Positions 39,980 to 49,996 of a stretch of 64,000 nucleotides of DNA are shown piece by piece (position 1 is the stretch's first letter; every line of letters starts with the position of its first letter). Below the pieces are notes generated by a model, which did no database searches, was not told the origin of the DNA, and was given only the letters and a program-made list of their open reading frames with translations. The translations under genes were made by a program, and so were the position numbers. The stretch is from Geodermatophilaceae bacterium NBWT11 (GTDB lineage: Bacteria > Actinomycetota > Actinomycetes > Mycobacteriales > Geodermatophilaceae): positions 1,116,001 through 1,180,000 of the forward strand of contig CP043652.1 in the NCBI GenBank assembly GCA_014218215.1, read 5' to 3'.

Positions 39980-41044
39980 TCAGAGCTGCTCGGTCTCCCG
40001 GAAGTCGCCCTCGGTGTACTGCTGGCCGTCGGCGTACTGGTTCTCGCCGGGGTAGCTGTCGTCGTAGGTCTCGTCGTAGCTCTCCACCGAGGTGGGGACG
40101 AACCCGGGCGGGCTGTCCTTGAGCGCGAGGCCCATGGCAGCGAGCTTGAGCTTGACCTCGTCGATCGACTTCGCACCGAAGTTGCGGATGTCGAGCAGGT
40201 CGGCCTCGGAGCGGGTGACGAGCTCACCGACGGTGTGCACGCCCTCGCGCTTCAAGCAGTTGTAGGAACGGACGGTGAGGTCCATGTCCTCGATCGGCAT
40301 CGAGAAGTTCGCGATGTCGGCGGCCTCGGCCGGGCTGGGCCCGACCTCGATGCCCTCGGCGTCGACGTTCAGCTCGCGCAGCAGGCCGAACAGCTCCACC
40401 AGGGTGGAACCGGCCGAGGCGATGGCGTCACGCGGCTCCATCGACGGCTTGGTCTCGACGTCGACCACGAGGCGGTCGAAGTCGGTGCGCTGCTCGACGC
40501 GGGTGGCCTCGACGGCGTAGGTCACCTTGAGCACCGGGGAGTAGATCGAGTCGACCGGGATGCGGCCGATCTCCTGGCCGGGCTGCTTGTTCTGGGTGGC
40601 CGGCACGTAGCCGCGGCCACGCTCGACGACGAGCTCGATCTCCAGCCGGCCCTTGGCGTTCAGGGTCGCGATGTGGAGCTCGGGGTTGTGCACCTCGACA
40701 CCGGCCGGGGGCGCGATGTCGGCGGCGGTGACCTCACCGGGGCCCTGCTTGCGCAGGTACATGGTGACGGGCTCGTCGGAGTCCGAGCTCACGACCAGGC
40801 CCTTGAGGTTCAGGATGAGCTCGGTGACGTCCTCCTTCACCCCCGGCACGGTCGTGAACTCGTGCAGGGTGCCCTCGATGCGGATGCTGGTGACAGCGGC
40901 ACCGGGGATCGAGGACAGCAGGGTGCGACGCAGCGAGTTGCCGAGCGTGTAGCCGAAGCCGGGCTCGAGGGGCTCGATGACGAAGCGGGACCGCGAGGCG
41001 TCGATGGCCTCTTCGGTCAGGGTGGGGCGCTGGGCGATGAGCAC
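39980..41044 (-). CDS. rpoA: RNA polymerase alpha subunit
   Basis: Core polymerase subunit of 354 residues. The N-terminal dimerisation domain (1-235) carries [18 protein letters not shown] (31-48). The C-terminal domain (about 250-318), which contacts UP elements and activators, shows [13 protein letters not shown] and [13 protein letters not shown] further 35-residue acidic, Tyr-rich tail ([16 protein letters not shown]) exceeds most homologues. GTG 41044. Position after rpsD and before rplQ is the standard alpha operon order. Confidence 0.98.
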   Translation of the reverse strand: MLIAQRPTLTEEAIDASRSRFVIEPLEPGFGYTLGNSLRRTLLSSIPGAAVTSIRIEGTLHEFTTVPGVKEDVTELILNLKGLVVSSDSDEPVTMYLRKQGPGEVTAADIAPPAGVEVHNPELHIATLNAKGRLEIELVVERGRGYVPATQNKQPGQEIGRIPVDSIYSPVLKVTYAVEATRVEQRTDFDRLVVDVETKPSMEPRDAIASAGSTLVELFGLLRELNVDAEGIEVGPSPAEAADIANFSMPIEDMDLTVRSYNCLKREGVHTVGELVTRSEADLLDIRNFGAKSIDEVKLKLAAMGLALKDSPPGFVPTSVESYDETYDDSYPGENQYADGQQYTEGDFRETEQL

Positions 41045-41147
41045 GGTTCTCCTCCAGGGTCCTCCGGCGACCGCAATATGACGCCGTGAGGGTGACGTGC
41101 CGGTGGGGCGGGCGTCTGTCTGCCCGCCCCACCGTCCTACGGGTGGA

Positions 41148-41774
41148 TCACTTGCTGTAGAGCTCGACGATCAACTGCTCCTGGACCGGGGTGTCGATGA
41201 CCTGGCGGGCCGGGATGGAGTGCACGAGCACCTTGAGCTGGCTGCTGATCACCTCGAGCCACGCAGGGACCGGCTTGGAGCCGGCCTCGGCCTGGGCGAC
41301 CTGGAACGGCACCATCTCGGTGGACTTGGCAGCCACCTCGACGATGTCGTTGGCCGACACGCGGTAGGAGGGGATGTCGACCTTGCGGCCGTTGACCTTG
41401 ATGTGGCCGTGGCGCACCAGCTGGCGGGCCATGTCACGGGACTTGGCGAAACCGGCGCGGTAGACCACGTTGTCGAGACGGGTCTCGAGGATCTGCAGCA
41501 GGACCTCACCGGTCTTGCCGGACTTCTTGTTGGCTTCCTGGTAGTAGCCGCGGAACTGCTTCTCCAGCACGCCGTAGATGCGACGGGCCTTCTGCTTCTC
41601 ACGCAGCTGCAGCAGGTACTCGCTGTCCTTGGTGCGACCGCGACCGTGCTCACCCGGGGGGTAGGGACGGATCTCGATCGGGCACTTGGCGGACTCGCAC
41701 TTGCTCCCCTTGAGGAACAGCTTCATCTTCTCGCGCCGGCACAGGCGGCAGTCGGCTCCGGTGTAACGGGCCAC
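41148..41774 (-). CDS. rpsD: 30S ribosomal protein S4, zinc-binding type
   Basis: Primary 16S rRNA-binding protein of 208 residues that nucleates the 5' domain. The N-terminus has four Cys (CRLCRRE then KCESAKC), the zinc-containing C+ form. The S4 RNA-binding domain (about 98-160) contains [23 protein letters not shown] 41774. It is followed after 103 bases by rpoA; no strong hairpin was seen in that gap. Confidence 0.97.
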   Translation of the reverse strand: MARYTGADCRLCRREKMKLFLKGSKCESAKCPIEIRPYPPGEHGRGRTKDSEYLLQLREKQKARRIYGVLEKQFRGYYQEANKKSGKTGEVLLQILETRLDNVVYRAGFAKSRDMARQLVRHGHIKVNGRKVDIPSYRVSANDIVEVAAKSTEMVPFQVAQAEAGSKPVPAWLEVISSQLKVLVHSIPARQVIDTPVQEQLIVELYSK

Positions 41775-41820
41775 GGTGGTGTCTCCCTGGTTTCTGAGAA
41801 AGTCAGTCGATGCGCGCGGG

Positions 41821-42225
41821 TCAGACCCGGCGGCGCTTCTTGGGGCGGCAGCCGTTGTGCGGCTGGGGGGTGACGTCGGAGATCTGCCCGACCTCGAGGC
41901 CCGTGGCCTGGAGGGAGCGGATGGCGGTCTCGCGGCCGGAGCCGGGACCCTTCACGAAGACGTCGACCTTCCGCATGCCGTGCTCCTGCGCCTTGCGCGC
42001 GGCGTTCTCGGCAGCCATCTGCGCCGCGAACGGCGTGGACTTGCGCGAGCCCTTGAACCCGACGTGGCCGGCCGAGGCCCAGCTGATGACGTTCCCGGTG
42101 GGGTCCGTGATCGACACGATCGTGTTGTTGAAGGTGCTCTTGATGTGCGCCGCGCCGTGAGCGACGTTCTTCTTCTCCTTGCGGCGCACCTTCTTGGCGC
42201 CTGCCGCGCGTGCCCTGGGAGGCAT
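41821..42225 (-). CDS. rpsK: 30S ribosomal protein S11
   Basis: Platform protein near the E site. The 134-residue protein shows [19 protein letters not shown] (27-45), [14 protein letters not shown] and the C-terminal [17 protein letters not shown] Lys/Arg-rich N-terminal 25 residues is longer than in E. coli. ATG 42225. Confidence 0.97.
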   Translation of the reverse strand: MPPRARAAGAKKVRRKEKKNVAHGAAHIKSTFNNTIVSITDPTGNVISWASAGHVGFKGSRKSTPFAAQMAAENAARKAQEHGMRKVDVFVKGPGSGRETAIRSLQATGLEVGQISDVTPQPHNGCRPKKRRRV

Positions 42226-42271
42226 GACTCTCTTCTCTGTTCGTGGCCTGGGTGGTGCGGAGGTGGTGCAC

Positions 42272-42307
42272 CCGGCCGCCCCCTCTGCGGGGGCGCAACG
42301 GCCGGGC
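42272..42307 (-). terminator. hairpin between rpsM and rpsK
   Basis: CCCGGCCG (42272-42279) pairs with CGGCCGGG (42300-42307), and CCCCC (42280-42284) with GGGGG (42290-42294), separated by a five-base bulge. It lies in the 110-base gap between two same-strand genes, so processing or attenuation is more likely than full termination. Confidence 0.55.
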
Positions 42308-42335
42308 TGGTGAGCCGGTGAGGGCTACCGCTGGG

Positions 42336-42710
42336 TCAGCGGGCCTTCTTCTTGCCGGCGATCGTCTTGCGCGGGCCCTTGCTGGAGCGCGCGTTCGTCT
42401 TGGTGCGCTGTCCGCGGACGGGCAGGCCACGACGGTGACGCAGGCCCTGGTAGCAACCGATCTCCACCTTGCGGCGGATGTCGGCGGCCACCTCACGGCG
42501 CAGGTCGCCCTCGACGCGGAAGTGCTCGTCGATGTAGTCGCGGAGCTTCAGCAGGTCCTCGTCGGAGAGGTCCTTGGCACGCAGGTCCGGGCTCACGCCC
42601 GTCGCGTCCAAGGTGGCCTTCGCCGAGGTCCGGCCGATGCCGTAGATGTAGGTGAGCGCGATCTCCATCCGCTTCTCGCGGGGAAGATCGACACCAGCCA
42701 GTCGTGCCAT
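42336..42710 (-). CDS. rpsM: 30S ribosomal protein S13
   Basis: Head protein contacting P-site tRNA and 50S bridge partners. The 124-residue protein begins [13 protein letters not shown] and shows [14 protein letters not shown] (22-35). The signature [20 protein letters not shown] is at about 90-109, followed by a basic tail. ATG 42710, 13 bases after rpmJ. Confidence 0.97.
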   Translation of the reverse strand: MARLAGVDLPREKRMEIALTYIYGIGRTSAKATLDATGVSPDLRAKDLSDEDLLKLRDYIDEHFRVEGDLRREVAADIRRKVEIGCYQGLRHRRGLPVRGQRTKTNARSSKGPRKTIAGKKKAR

Positions 42711-42723
42711 GTCGTGTACTCCC

Positions 42724-42837
42724 TCAGCCCTGGCGCTGCTTGTGCCGGGCGTTGTCGCAGATGACCATGACCCGGCCGTGCCGGCGGATCACCTTGCACT
42801 TGTCGCAGATCTTCTTGACCGACGGCTGGACCTTCAC
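42724..42837 (-). CDS. rpmJ: 50S ribosomal protein L36, zinc-binding type
   Basis: Small 37-residue protein. It has the C+ zinc ligands Cys11, Cys14, Cys27 and His32 (CDKC, then [11 protein letters not shown] at the end). GTG 42837 is chosen because the L36 N-terminus is KVQPSVKK. Located between infA and rpsM, the standard place. Because it keeps its zinc site, zinc-starved cells may replace it with a C- paralogue coded elsewhere; that is family knowledge. Confidence 0.95.
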   Translation of the reverse strand: MKVQPSVKKICDKCKVIRRHGRVMVICDNARHKQRQG

Positions 42838-42904
42838 CGGGCCGCCCTCATTTCCTGGTAGTTCGTGGGTCGCGGGCCCCACCCGGAGGGGCGGGCCGCG
42901 GAGG

Positions 42905-43126
42905 TCACTTGTAGCGGTAGACGATCCGACCGCGCGTGAGGTCGTAGGGCGAGAGCTCCACGACGACGCGGTCCTCGGGCAGGATGCGGATGTAGTGCTG
43001 ACGCATCTTGCCGCTGATGTGCGCGAGCACGCGGTGCCCGTTCTGGAGTTCCACCCGGAACATCGCGTTGGGGAGCGGCTCGACGACTCGACCCTCGACC
43101 TCGATGGCCCCGTCCTTCTTCGCCAT
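42905..43126 (-). CDS. infA: translation initiation factor IF-1
   Basis: OB-fold factor of 73 residues that occupies the A site during initiation. It shows [20 protein letters not shown] (3-22), [20 protein letters not shown] and the C-terminal [14 protein letters not shown] 43126. It heads the infA-rpmJ-rpsM-rpsK-rpsD-rpoA-rplQ run, with a promoter candidate 170 bases upstream. Confidence 0.97.
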   Translation of the reverse strand: MAKKDGAIEVEGRVVEPLPNAMFRVELQNGHRVLAHISGKMRQHYIRILPEDRVVVELSPYDLTRGRIVYRYK

Positions 43127-43300
43127 TCCCTACAGCGCCTCCCGATCTGGTGTACTCCAGTGACCGTGCACTGGCTCGCGGCACCCACGCCGGAGACGGC
43201 GCGGGTGGTGGTGCGGGTGTCTGGTGCGGACGTACTCGCAGAGGGCGCCCACCGGCGTGCGGCCACAGCACGACGACAGACGACGCGAACGCCAGCGGTG

Positions 43301-43330
43301 ACTGTACCCCGGGATCACCAGAGGCTCCAA
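43301..43330 (-). promoter_or_regulatory. promoter candidate for infA and the alpha operon
   Basis: On the minus strand TTGGAG (43325-43330) and TACAGT (43301-43306) are 18 bases apart. It lies within and just after the map terminator hairpin. Transcription would begin near 43294 and give a leader of about 165 bases, which has no other clear feature. Confidence 0.4.
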
Positions 43331-43348
43331 CTGTGCCCCTGGTGATCC
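43312..43348 (-). terminator. terminator downstream of map
   Basis: GGATCACCAG (43312-43321) pairs with CTGGTGATCC (43339-43348) around a 17-base loop that can form a further short arm. It lies 28 bases after the map stop and ends the secY-adk-map unit. Confidence 0.65.
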
Positions 43349-43375
43349 TGCGGACCCGGACGGCCGGGTCATGAC

Positions 43376-44179
43376 CTACGAACGGGGGGTGATGCCGAAG
43401 GGGGCGAGGCCGGCGACGCCGCCGTCCTCGGCGGTGAGCACCCAGGGGCCCTCGGGGGTGATCGCCACGGTGTGCTCGAAGTGCGCGGCCCGCGACCCGT
43501 CCTTGGTGATGACGGTCCAGCCGTCCTCGAGCTCGACGGTGGCCGGGTCGCCCACGGTGACCATCGGCTCGATCGCCAGCGCCAGGCCGGGGACCAGCTT
43601 GGGCCCCCGACCGGATCGGCCGTAGTTCAGCACGTGCGGGTCCTGGTGCATCTCGGTCCCGATGCCGTGCCCGCCGTAGTGGTCGACGATCCCGTAGGAG
43701 TGCTCGTGGGCGGTGATGGACTCCTCGACCGCGTGGCTGATGTCGGTCAACCGACCTCCGACCAGGGCCTTGGCCAGCCCCGCCCACATCGACGTCTCGG
43801 TGACCGCCATCAGCGCGGCGTCCTCGGCGGAAGGCTCCCCCACCGTCACCGTGATCGCCGAGTCGCCGTGCCACCCCTGCAGGATCGCCCCGCAGTCGAT
43901 GGAGATGTTGTCCCCGGCGGACAGCGTGCGACCCGACACCGGGATGCCGTGCACGATCTCCTCGTTGATCGAGGCGCAGATGCTGCCGGTGAACCCGTGG
44001 TACCCCAGGAACGACGGGATGGCCCCGGCGGTCCGGATGTGGTCCTCGGCGATGGCGTCGAGCTCACCGGTGGTGACGCCCGGACGCACCTCGGCCCGCA
44101 CCGCGGCCAGGGCCCCGGCCACCACGAGCCCTGCTGCCCGCATCAGCTCGATCTCGTGTGCGGTCTTGATCTGGATCAT
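43376..44179 (-). CDS. map: methionine aminopeptidase, type I
   Basis: Removes the N-terminal Met from new proteins. The 267-residue metalloenzyme has the five ligands: two Asp in SIDCGAILQGWHGDSAIT, His in GHGIGTEMHQDP, Glu in AIEPMVTVG and Glu in HFEHTVAIT. ATG 44179 (MIQIKTAHEI) is chosen because GGAGGGG lies about six bases upstream. An in-frame ATG at 44233 would add 18 residues and has a weaker, more distant GAGGG. It follows adk in the secY-adk-map order. Confidence 0.94.
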   Translation of the reverse strand: MIQIKTAHEIELMRAAGLVVAGALAAVRAEVRPGVTTGELDAIAEDHIRTAGAIPSFLGYHGFTGSICASINEEIVHGIPVSGRTLSAGDNISIDCGAILQGWHGDSAITVTVGEPSAEDAALMAVTETSMWAGLAKALVGGRLTDISHAVEESITAHEHSYGIVDHYGGHGIGTEMHQDPHVLNYGRSGRGPKLVPGLALAIEPMVTVGDPATVELEDGWTVITKDGSRAAHFEHTVAITPEGPWVLTAEDGGVAGLAPFGITPRS

Positions 44180-44246
44180 GCGTCCCCTCCACTTGGCCAG
44201 CAGCGGCACCCGGGAGAGCAGGTCGGCGCTCATCGCGCGACGTCCC

Positions 44247-44867
44247 TCATCGGTCGGTGGGCTGCTCGGCTGTCTCGTCGTCGTCGCGCTGGTGGCCCAG
44301 GGCCACCAGGGCACGGGCGGTGACCTCGTCGATCTCGCCGATCGCGTCGATGGTCGCCAAGAGACCCGTCTGGTCGTACCAGCCCGACAGCGGCGCGGTC
44401 TGTTCCCGGTAGACCTCCAGGCGGTGCCGGACGGTCTCGGGCTTGTCGTCCTCGCGCTGCACGGGCTTGCCGTCGACGACCACGACACGACCCGACAGGC
44501 GGCGCACCAGCTCGTCCTCGTCCACGACGAGCTCCAGCACGCAGTCCAGGTGCTGGTCGAGCTCGGTCAGGGAGTCCCGCAGCTGCTCGGCCTGCGCGAT
44601 GGTGCGGGGGAACCCGTCGAGCAGGAACCCCGCCTTGGCGTCGGGCTCGGCCAGCCGGTCGCTGACCATCGCCACCGTGATCTCGTCGGGGACGAGGTCC
44701 CCGGCGTCCATGTAGACCTTGGCCTGGGTGCCGAGCTCGGTCTTCCCGGTGACGTTGGCCCGGAAGATGTCGCCGGTGGAGATGGCCGGGACGCCCAGCT
44801 CGCCGGCGATGATCTGCGCCTGGGTGCCCTTGCCCGCTCCGGGGGGACCCAGCAGGACGACGCGCAC
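44247..44867 (-). CDS. adk: adenylate kinase
   Basis: Balances ATP, ADP and AMP. The 206-residue protein has the P-loop [10 protein letters not shown] at 8-17, the AMP-binding [11 protein letters not shown], and [15 protein letters not shown]. The LID is of the short type ([21 protein letters not shown]), without the long zinc or polar insertion. GTG 44867 uses the last base of the secY TAG, so translation is coupled to secY. Confidence 0.97.
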   Translation of the reverse strand: MRVVLLGPPGAGKGTQAQIIAGELGVPAISTGDIFRANVTGKTELGTQAKVYMDAGDLVPDEITVAMVSDRLAEPDAKAGFLLDGFPRTIAQAEQLRDSLTELDQHLDCVLELVVDEDELVRRLSGRVVVVDGKPVQREDDKPETVRHRLEVYREQTAPLSGWYDQTGLLATIDAIGEIDEVTARALVALGHQRDDDETAEQPTDR

Positions 44868-46177
44868 TACTTCAGGAACCCTTCGTAGTTGCGCTGGTTG
44901 AGCTGCGTCTCGATCTGCTTCACCGTCTCCAAGCCCACTCCCACCATGATCAGCACCGCGGTCCCGCCGAACGGGAAGTTCTGGTTCTGCCCCTCTTGGG
45001 TGACCGAGAGGAACAGGTTGGGCAACACTGCCACCAGCCCCAGGTAGATCGACCCCGGCAGGGTGATCCGGGAGAGCACGTACTGGAGGTACTCGGCCGT
45101 CGGGCGGCCGGGACGGATGCCCGGGATGAAGCCGCCGTAGCGCTTCATGTCCTCGGCCCGCTCCTCCGGGTTGAACGTGATCGACACGTAGAAGTACGTG
45201 AAGAAGATGATCAACGCGAAGTAGATGGCGATGTGGATCGGGCTGGACTGGTTGATGACGTAGTTCTCGAAGAACTGGCGCACACCACCGGTCGCGTCGC
45301 CCTGCAGCTGGGTGATCAGCTGCGGCAGGTACAGCAGCGACGAGGCGAAGATGACCGGGATGACACCGGCCTGGTTCACCTTCAGCGGCAGGTAGGTCGA
45401 CGTCCCGCCGTACATGCGGCGGCCCACCATGCGCTTGGCGTACTGCACCGGGATGCGGCGCTGGGCCTGCTCGACGTAGACCACCGAGGCGATGACCACC
45501 AGGGCCAGCACGCAGACCAGCGCGAAGACCAGGCCACCACGGGTCTGCAGGATCGAGCCGCCCTCGGCCGGGATGCGCGCGGCGATCGAGGTGAAGATCA
45601 GCACGGACATGCCGTTGCCGATCCCCTTCTCGGTCAGCAGCTCGCCCAGCCACATGATCACGGCGGTGCCGGCGGTCAGCGCGATCACCAGCACGACCGT
45701 GGTCCAGATCGAGTCGGAGGGGATCAGCTCCTGCTGGCAGTTCGGGAACAGCTGGCCACTGCGGGCCAGCGCGATGATCCCGGTGCTCTGCAGCACCGCC
45801 AGGGCGATCGTCAGGTAGCGGGTGTACTGGGTCAGCTTGGCCTGACCCGACTGCCCCTCCTTCTTCAGCTGCTCGAACCGCGGGATGACCACGACGAGCA
45901 GCTGCACGATGATGCTGGCCGTGATGTACGGCATGATCCCGAGCGCGAAGATCGACAGCCGCAGGAGCGCGCCGCCGGAGAACAGGTTGACCAGGGAGTA
46001 GACGTCCCGCTGGTCGGAGGCGTTGGCCTGGTCGAGGCAGCTGTTGATGGCCTCGATCGAGACGCCGGGTCCGGGGACGCTGGCGCCCAGCCGGTACACG
46101 GCGATGATCGCCAGGGAGAACAGAAGCTTGCGCCGGAGGTCTGGCGTCCGGAACGCCGCGGCGAACGCCTGCAGCAC
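44867..46177 (-). CDS. secY: preprotein translocase subunit SecY
   Basis: Channel-forming subunit of the Sec translocon, 436 residues with ten predicted membrane helices. The plug and TM2 region [20 protein letters not shown] is followed by [10 protein letters not shown]. The cytoplasmic loop with [15 protein letters not shown] (about 250) interacts with the ribosome and SecA. GTG 46177. Unusually for the spc operon, two strong hairpins separate it from rplO, so it probably has its own promoter. Confidence 0.97.
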   Translation of the reverse strand: MLQAFAAAFRTPDLRRKLLFSLAIIAVYRLGASVPGPGVSIEAINSCLDQANASDQRDVYSLVNLFSGGALLRLSIFALGIMPYITASIIVQLLVVVIPRFEQLKKEGQSGQAKLTQYTRYLTIALAVLQSTGIIALARSGQLFPNCQQELIPSDSIWTTVVLVIALTAGTAVIMWLGELLTEKGIGNGMSVLIFTSIAARIPAEGGSILQTRGGLVFALVCVLALVVIASVVYVEQAQRRIPVQYAKRMVGRRMYGGTSTYLPLKVNQAGVIPVIFASSLLYLPQLITQLQGDATGGVRQFFENYVINQSSPIHIAIYFALIIFFTYFYVSITFNPEERAEDMKRYGGFIPGIRPGRPTAEYLQYVLSRITLPGSIYLGLVAVLPNLFLSVTQEGQNQNFPFGGTAVLIMVGVGLETVKQIETQLNQRNYEGFLK

Positions 46178-46286
46178 GTGCCCTCCCCGAGTCGGTCGTG
46201 TGAGGTTAGCAACGAGGGTGCCCGACCGGTCGCCGGGTCACCCTCAGGGTCTCCCGGCGCCGGCGCCGGGCTCCCCTGGTGCGCCA

Positions 46287-46314
46287 CCGGCGCCCGTCGG
46301 AGGACGGGCGCCGG
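46287..46314 (-). terminator. hairpin between rplO and secY, distal
   Basis: A perfect 12-bp stem CCGGCGCCCGTC (46287-46298) with 46303-46314 around GGAG. It is the second of two hairpins after rplO. Confidence 0.75.
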
Positions 46315-46322
46315 ACAGCACG

Positions 46323-46354
46323 GACCCCCGGGGTGCAGGTGCACCCCGGGGGTC
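46323..46354 (-). terminator. hairpin between rplO and secY, proximal
   Basis: GACCCCCGGGGTGCA (46323-46337) is complementary to 46340-46354, with only GG between, so the effective stem is about 13 bp with a small loop. It lies seven bases after the rplO stop. With the next hairpin it forms a tandem terminator ending the spc operon. Confidence 0.8.
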
Positions 46355-46360
46355 GGTGGG

Positions 46361-46807
46361 TCAGATCTGGGTGGTGCTGCCCCCGGCTGCGGAGATCTTC
46401 TCGATCGCCGATGCGGAGAAGGCGTGGGCGTGGACGGTGACGGTGACGCCACCGAGCTCGCCGGTGCCCAGGATCTTGACGGGCTGGCCCCGCCGGACGG
46501 CGCCGGCGTCAGCCAGCGTGTCCGGGGTGAGGGCACCGCCGTCGGGGAACAGGGAGGCGATCCGGTCGAGGTTGACGACCTGGAAGACGACCTTGTTCCG
46601 GGGGGTGAAGCCCGAGAGCTTGGGCAGACGCTGGAACAGCGGCGTCTGACCACCCTCGAAGCGGGCCGAGACCTGGACGCGCGAGCCGGAGCCCTTGGTG
46701 CCGCGACCGGCGGTCTTGCCGCGCTTGCCGCCCTCACCACGACCCACACGGGTCTTCTTGGCGTGGGCGCCGGGTGCCGGGCGCAGGTGGTGGACCTTGA
46801 GAGTCAT
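46361..46807 (-). CDS. rplO: 50S ribosomal protein L15
   Basis: Large-subunit assembly protein of 148 residues. The N-terminal basic Gly-rich arm has [20 protein letters not shown] (17-36). The globular part starts about 55 with [18 protein letters not shown]. The usual C-terminal signature is present ([19 protein letters not shown]). ATG 46807. Confidence 0.96.
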   Translation of the reverse strand: MTLKVHHLRPAPGAHAKKTRVGRGEGGKRGKTAGRGTKGSGSRVQVSARFEGGQTPLFQRLPKLSGFTPRNKVVFQVVNLDRIASLFPDGGALTPDTLADAGAVRRGQPVKILGTGELGGVTVTVHAHAFSASAIEKISAAGGSTTQI

Positions 46808-46832
46808 GTCAGTGTTCCTTCTCGTCCGCAGC

Positions 46833-47015
46833 TCAGACGATCTCTTCGACGGTGACCAGGTGCGGCACCGTCGCGACCATCCCGCGGATCTCGGGACGGT
46901 CCTCCTGCACGACCGAGTCGTTGATCCGCTTGAGACCCAGCGACCGCAGCGTCTGACGCTGGTTGGGCTTGGTCCCGATCTTGGACTTGATCTGGGTGAC
47001 CTTGATCTGGCTCAT
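46833..47015 (-). CDS. rpmD: 50S ribosomal protein L30
   Basis: Small 60-residue protein with the family motif [20 protein letters not shown] (13-32) and the closing [19 protein letters not shown] 47015, two bases after the rpsE stop. Confidence 0.96.
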   Translation of the reverse strand: MSQIKVTQIKSKIGTKPNQRQTLRSLGLKRINDSVVQEDRPEIRGMVATVPHLVTVEEIV

Positions 47016-47017
47016 GC

Positions 47018-47677
47018 TCAGGCCCCCTGACCGGCACGCGCCCGCAGCATGGCGGCGGGGGCGACGTCCTCGAGGGGCAGACCACGGCGGGCCGCGATCT
47101 CCTCGGGGCGGACGAGGTCCTTCAGCGCCTGCATGGTGGCGTGCACGATGTTGATCGGGTTGGAGGACCCGAGGCTCTTGGAGAGCACGTCGTGGATCCC
47201 GGCGCACTCGAGCACGGCACGCACCGGACCACCGGCGATGACGCCGGTACCCGGGCTGGCCGGCTTGAGCAGCACGACACCGGCCGCCGCCTCACCCTGC
47301 ACGGGGTGCGGGATGGTGCTGGCGATGCGGGGCACCCGGTAGAAGTGCTTCTTGGCCTCCTCGACGCCCTTGGCGATCGCCGCGGGCACCTCCTTGGCCT
47401 TGCCGTAGCCGACACCCACGGTGCCGTCGCCGTCGCCGACGATCACCAGGGCGGTGAAGCTGAAGCGACGACCGCCCTTGACGACCTTCGAGACGCGGTT
47501 GATGGCCACGACCCGCTCCATGAACTGGCTCTTCTCGGCGGGACCGCCGGGGCCCCGACCGCCGCCGTCCCGACGGTCGCGACGGTCGTTGCCGCCCTGA
47601 CCGCCCTGGCCGCCCTGTCCGCCGCCGGTGCCACCGGCACCGCCGGCGCCACCGCCGCGTCGCTGTGGTCCTGGCAT
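47018..47677 (-). CDS. rpsE: 30S ribosomal protein S5 with Gly-rich N-terminal extension
   Basis: Decoding-fidelity protein of 219 residues. Residues about 1-52 are a low-complexity Gly/Arg extension with repeated GGQGG units and RDRRDGG, absent from E. coli S5. The double-stranded RNA-binding domain starts [22 protein letters not shown] and continues to [15 protein letters not shown]. The C-terminal domain has [21 protein letters not shown] 47677 has GAGAGGG upstream, and starting here keeps the extension in a translated, GC3-rich frame. Confidence 0.95.
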   Translation of the reverse strand: MPGPQRRGGGAGGAGGTGGGQGGQGGQGGNDRRDRRDGGGRGPGGPAEKSQFMERVVAINRVSKVVKGGRRFSFTALVIVGDGDGTVGVGYGKAKEVPAAIAKGVEEAKKHFYRVPRIASTIPHPVQGEAAAGVVLLKPASPGTGVIAGGPVRAVLECAGIHDVLSKSLGSSNPINIVHATMQALKDLVRPEEIAARRGLPLEDVAPAAMLRARAGQGA

Positions 47678-47708
47678 CAGACGTCCCTCTCGATCTTCGT
47701 GTCGTTCA

Positions 47709-48125
47709 TCAGAAGTCCAGCCCCGCGTCGCGGGCGCCGTCGGCGAGTGCCGCCAGCCGTCCGCTGTAGCGGTTGCCACCGCGGTCGAAGACGACGGCGG
47801 TGATGCCGGCGGCCTTCGCGCGGTCGGCCACGAGGGCCCCGACCTGACGGGCGAGGGCGGACTTGTCGCCCGCGGTGCCCTTCAGGCTGGCGTCCATCGT
47901 CGAGGCGTGCACCAGGGTGATGCCCTGGGTGTCGTCGACGACCTGCACGTGGACGTGGCGCGAGCTGCGCTTGACGACCAGGCGGGGGCGCTCGGGCGTA
48001 CCGGAGACCCGCTTGCGGAGCCGGTTGTGCCGACGCAGTCGCGAGGTGCGACGCGCGGTGCTGGCGTCGGTGCCCACGGGCTTGTGCACCCGGGCCACCT
48101 TGTCGTTGGTCTGTGTCTGTGCCAT
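47709..48125 (-). CDS. rplR: 50S ribosomal protein L18
   Basis: 5S rRNA-binding protein of 138 residues. It shows [19 protein letters not shown] (27-45), [20 protein letters not shown] and the C-terminal [28 protein letters not shown]. The ATG at 48125 overlaps the rplF TGA by one base (TGATG); GTG 48128 directly before it is an alternative. Confidence 0.96.
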   Translation of the reverse strand: MAQTQTNDKVARVHKPVGTDASTARRTSRLRRHNRLRKRVSGTPERPRLVVKRSSRHVHVQVVDDTQGITLVHASTMDASLKGTAGDKSALARQVGALVADRAKAAGITAVVFDRGGNRYSGRLAALADGARDAGLDF

Positions 48126-48664
48126 CACTTGCCCGTCTTCCCGACCTTGCGCTTGACGACCTCGCCCTGGTACCGCACGCCCTTGCCCTTGTACGGGTCG
48201 GGCTTGCGCAGCTTGCGGATCTTGGCGGCGACCTCGCCGACCTGCTGCTTGTCGATGCCGGCGACCTTGAAACGGGTCGGGGCCTCGACGGTGAAGGTGA
48301 TCCCCTCGGGGGCCTTGATGAGCACCGGGTGGCTGAAGCCGAGCGCGAACTCGAGGTCCGAGCCGCGGGCCTGCACGCGGTAACCGACACCGACGATCTC
48401 GAGGGTCTTGACGTAGCCCTCGGTGACACCGGTGATCATGTTCGCGATGAGCGTGCGGGAGAGACCGTGCAGTGCGCGGCTCTCACGCTCGTCGTCGGGG
48501 CGCTGCACGAGCAGCGAGCCCTCGTCGCTCTTCTCGACGAAGATCGGCGCGGCGACGGTGTGGGTGAGGGCGCCCTTGGGGCCCTTCACGTTGACCGTGC
48601 GGCCGTCGATGGCGACATCGACACCACCGGGCACCGTGACCGGGAGTCGTCCGATACGTGACAT
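48125..48664 (-). CDS. rplF: 50S ribosomal protein L6
   Basis: Binds 23S rRNA near the factor-binding site. The 179-residue protein has two L6 folds. It starts [18 protein letters not shown] and has the signature [18 protein letters not shown] at about 149-166. ATG 48664, 12 bases after rpsH. Confidence 0.97.
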   Translation of the reverse strand: MSRIGRLPVTVPGGVDVAIDGRTVNVKGPKGALTHTVAAPIFVEKSDEGSLLVQRPDDERESRALHGLSRTLIANMITGVTEGYVKTLEIVGVGYRVQARGSDLEFALGFSHPVLIKAPEGITFTVEAPTRFKVAGIDKQQVGEVAAKIRKLRKPDPYKGKGVRYQGEVVKRKVGKTGK

Positions 48665-48676
48665 CTCGAGCTCCCC

Positions 48677-49087
48677 TTACCAGACGTAGGCGAGGACTTC
48701 CCCACCCACGCCCTTCTTGTTCGCCTGCTTGTCGGTCAGCAGACCGGTCGAGGTGGAGATGATCGCCACCCCGAGGCCGCCGAGGACCTTGGGCAGAGCA
48801 GTGGACTTCGCGTAGACGCGCAGGCCGGGCTTCGAGACCCGCCGGACGCCGGCGATGCTGCGCTCGCGGTTGGGGCCGTACTTGAGGTCGACCACCAGCT
48901 CCTTGCGGACCTGGCCGTCCTTCTCGACGTCGTTGACCTTCCAGCCGGCGATGTAGCCCTCCTGCTGGAGGATCTCCGCGACCTTGGTCTTGAGCTTCGA
49001 CGAGGGCATGGCCGCGGCATCGTGGTACGCCGAGTTGGCGTTCCGGATGCGCGTCAGCATGTCCGCGATCGGGTCGGTCATCGTCAT
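48677..49087 (-). CDS. rpsH: 30S ribosomal protein S8
   Basis: Central-domain assembly protein, and in E. coli the translational repressor of the spc operon. The 136-residue protein shows [18 protein letters not shown] (5-22), SKPGLRVYA and the late [30 protein letters not shown] 49087; a second in-frame ATG lies two codons later. Confidence 0.97.
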   Translation of the reverse strand: MTMTDPIADMLTRIRNANSAYHDAAAMPSSKLKTKVAEILQQEGYIAGWKVNDVEKDGQVRKELVVDLKYGPNRERSIAGVRRVSKPGLRVYAKSTALPKVLGGLGVAIISTSTGLLTDKQANKKGVGGEVLAYVW

Positions 49088-49183
49088 GTGTTCGTCGTGC
49101 CTCTCTCACCGCGGTTCCCGCCGCGCTCTGCGGGGGCCTCTCGGCGATCGGTGGTGCAGGAGGTGGTGCCTACGGAGCGCAGG

Positions 49184-49369
49184 TCACCAGGAGGACTTGG
49201 TCACGCCGGGGAGCTCGCCCGCGTGGGCCATCTCCCGGACGCAGATCCGGCACAGGCCGAACTTGCGGAAGACCGCGTGGGGGCGGCCGCAGCGCTGGCA
49301 GCGGGTGTAACCCCGGACCTTGAACTTGGGGGTGCGGTTCGCCTTGTTGACGAGAGCCTTCTTGGCCAT
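49184..49369 (-). CDS. rpsZ: 30S ribosomal protein S14, zinc-binding type Z
   Basis: Head protein of 61 residues, short form. The zinc ligands are in [24 protein letters not shown]. The four Cys identify the C+ (type Z) protein, which zinc-starved actinobacteria can replace by a longer Cys-free S14. ATG 49369, 19 bases after rplE. Confidence 0.96.
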   Translation of the reverse strand: MAKKALVNKANRTPKFKVRGYTRCQRCGRPHAVFRKFGLCRICVREMAHAGELPGVTKSSW

Positions 49370-49388
49370 GGTGTCTCCTCGTCCCGGG

Positions 49389-49994
49389 TCAGCGGGTCGT
49401 CTGCACGACGGTCCGGCCGGCGAAGGGGAAGCCCAGGAGGCTGAGCAGCTCGCGACCCTCCTCGTCGTTGGTGGCGGTGGTGACCAGCGTGATGTCCATG
49501 CCACGCGGGCGGTCGATCCGGTCGACGTCGATCTCGCGGAACATCGACTGCTCGGTGAGGCCGAAGGTGTAGTTGCCGTGGCCGTCGAACTGGGTGGAGC
49601 TCAGCCCACGGAAGTCACGGATGCGGGGCAGGGCCAGGCTGAGCAGCCGGTCCAGGAACTCCCACATGCGGTCGCCCCGGAGGGTGACCTTCGCACCGAT
49701 CGGCATGCCCTCGCGCAGCTTGAACTGGGCGATGGACTTGCGGGCCCGGACCACGGCGGGCTTCTGCCCGGTGATCGCGGTGAGGTCACGGACGGCGCCG
49801 TCCATCAGCTTGGCGTCACGGGTGGCCTCACCCACGCCCATGTTGACCACGATCTTGGTCAGACCGGGGATCTGCATGACGTTGGCGTACCCGAACTCGC
49901 TCATCAGCGCCGGCGCGATGTCCGAGCGGTAGTGGGCGAGCAGCCGCGGCAGCTGCCGGGTGGCGGGGGCGTTCTGCGTGGTGGTCTCAGTCAT
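49389..49994 (-). CDS. rplE: 50S ribosomal protein L5
   Basis: 5S rRNA-binding protein of the central protuberance, 201 residues. It has [19 protein letters not shown] (40-58), [21 protein letters not shown] and the C-terminal [24 protein letters not shown] 49994 is chosen because AGGA lies nine bases upstream; GTG 50000 overlaps the rplX stop but is too close to that site. Confidence 0.96.
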   Translation of the reverse strand: MTETTTQNAPATRQLPRLLAHYRSDIAPALMSEFGYANVMQIPGLTKIVVNMGVGEATRDAKLMDGAVRDLTAITGQKPAVVRARKSIAQFKLREGMPIGAKVTLRGDRMWEFLDRLLSLALPRIRDFRGLSSTQFDGHGNYTFGLTEQSMFREIDVDRIDRPRGMDITLVTTATNDEEGRELLSLLGFPFAGRTVVQTTR

Positions 49995-49996
49995 GG

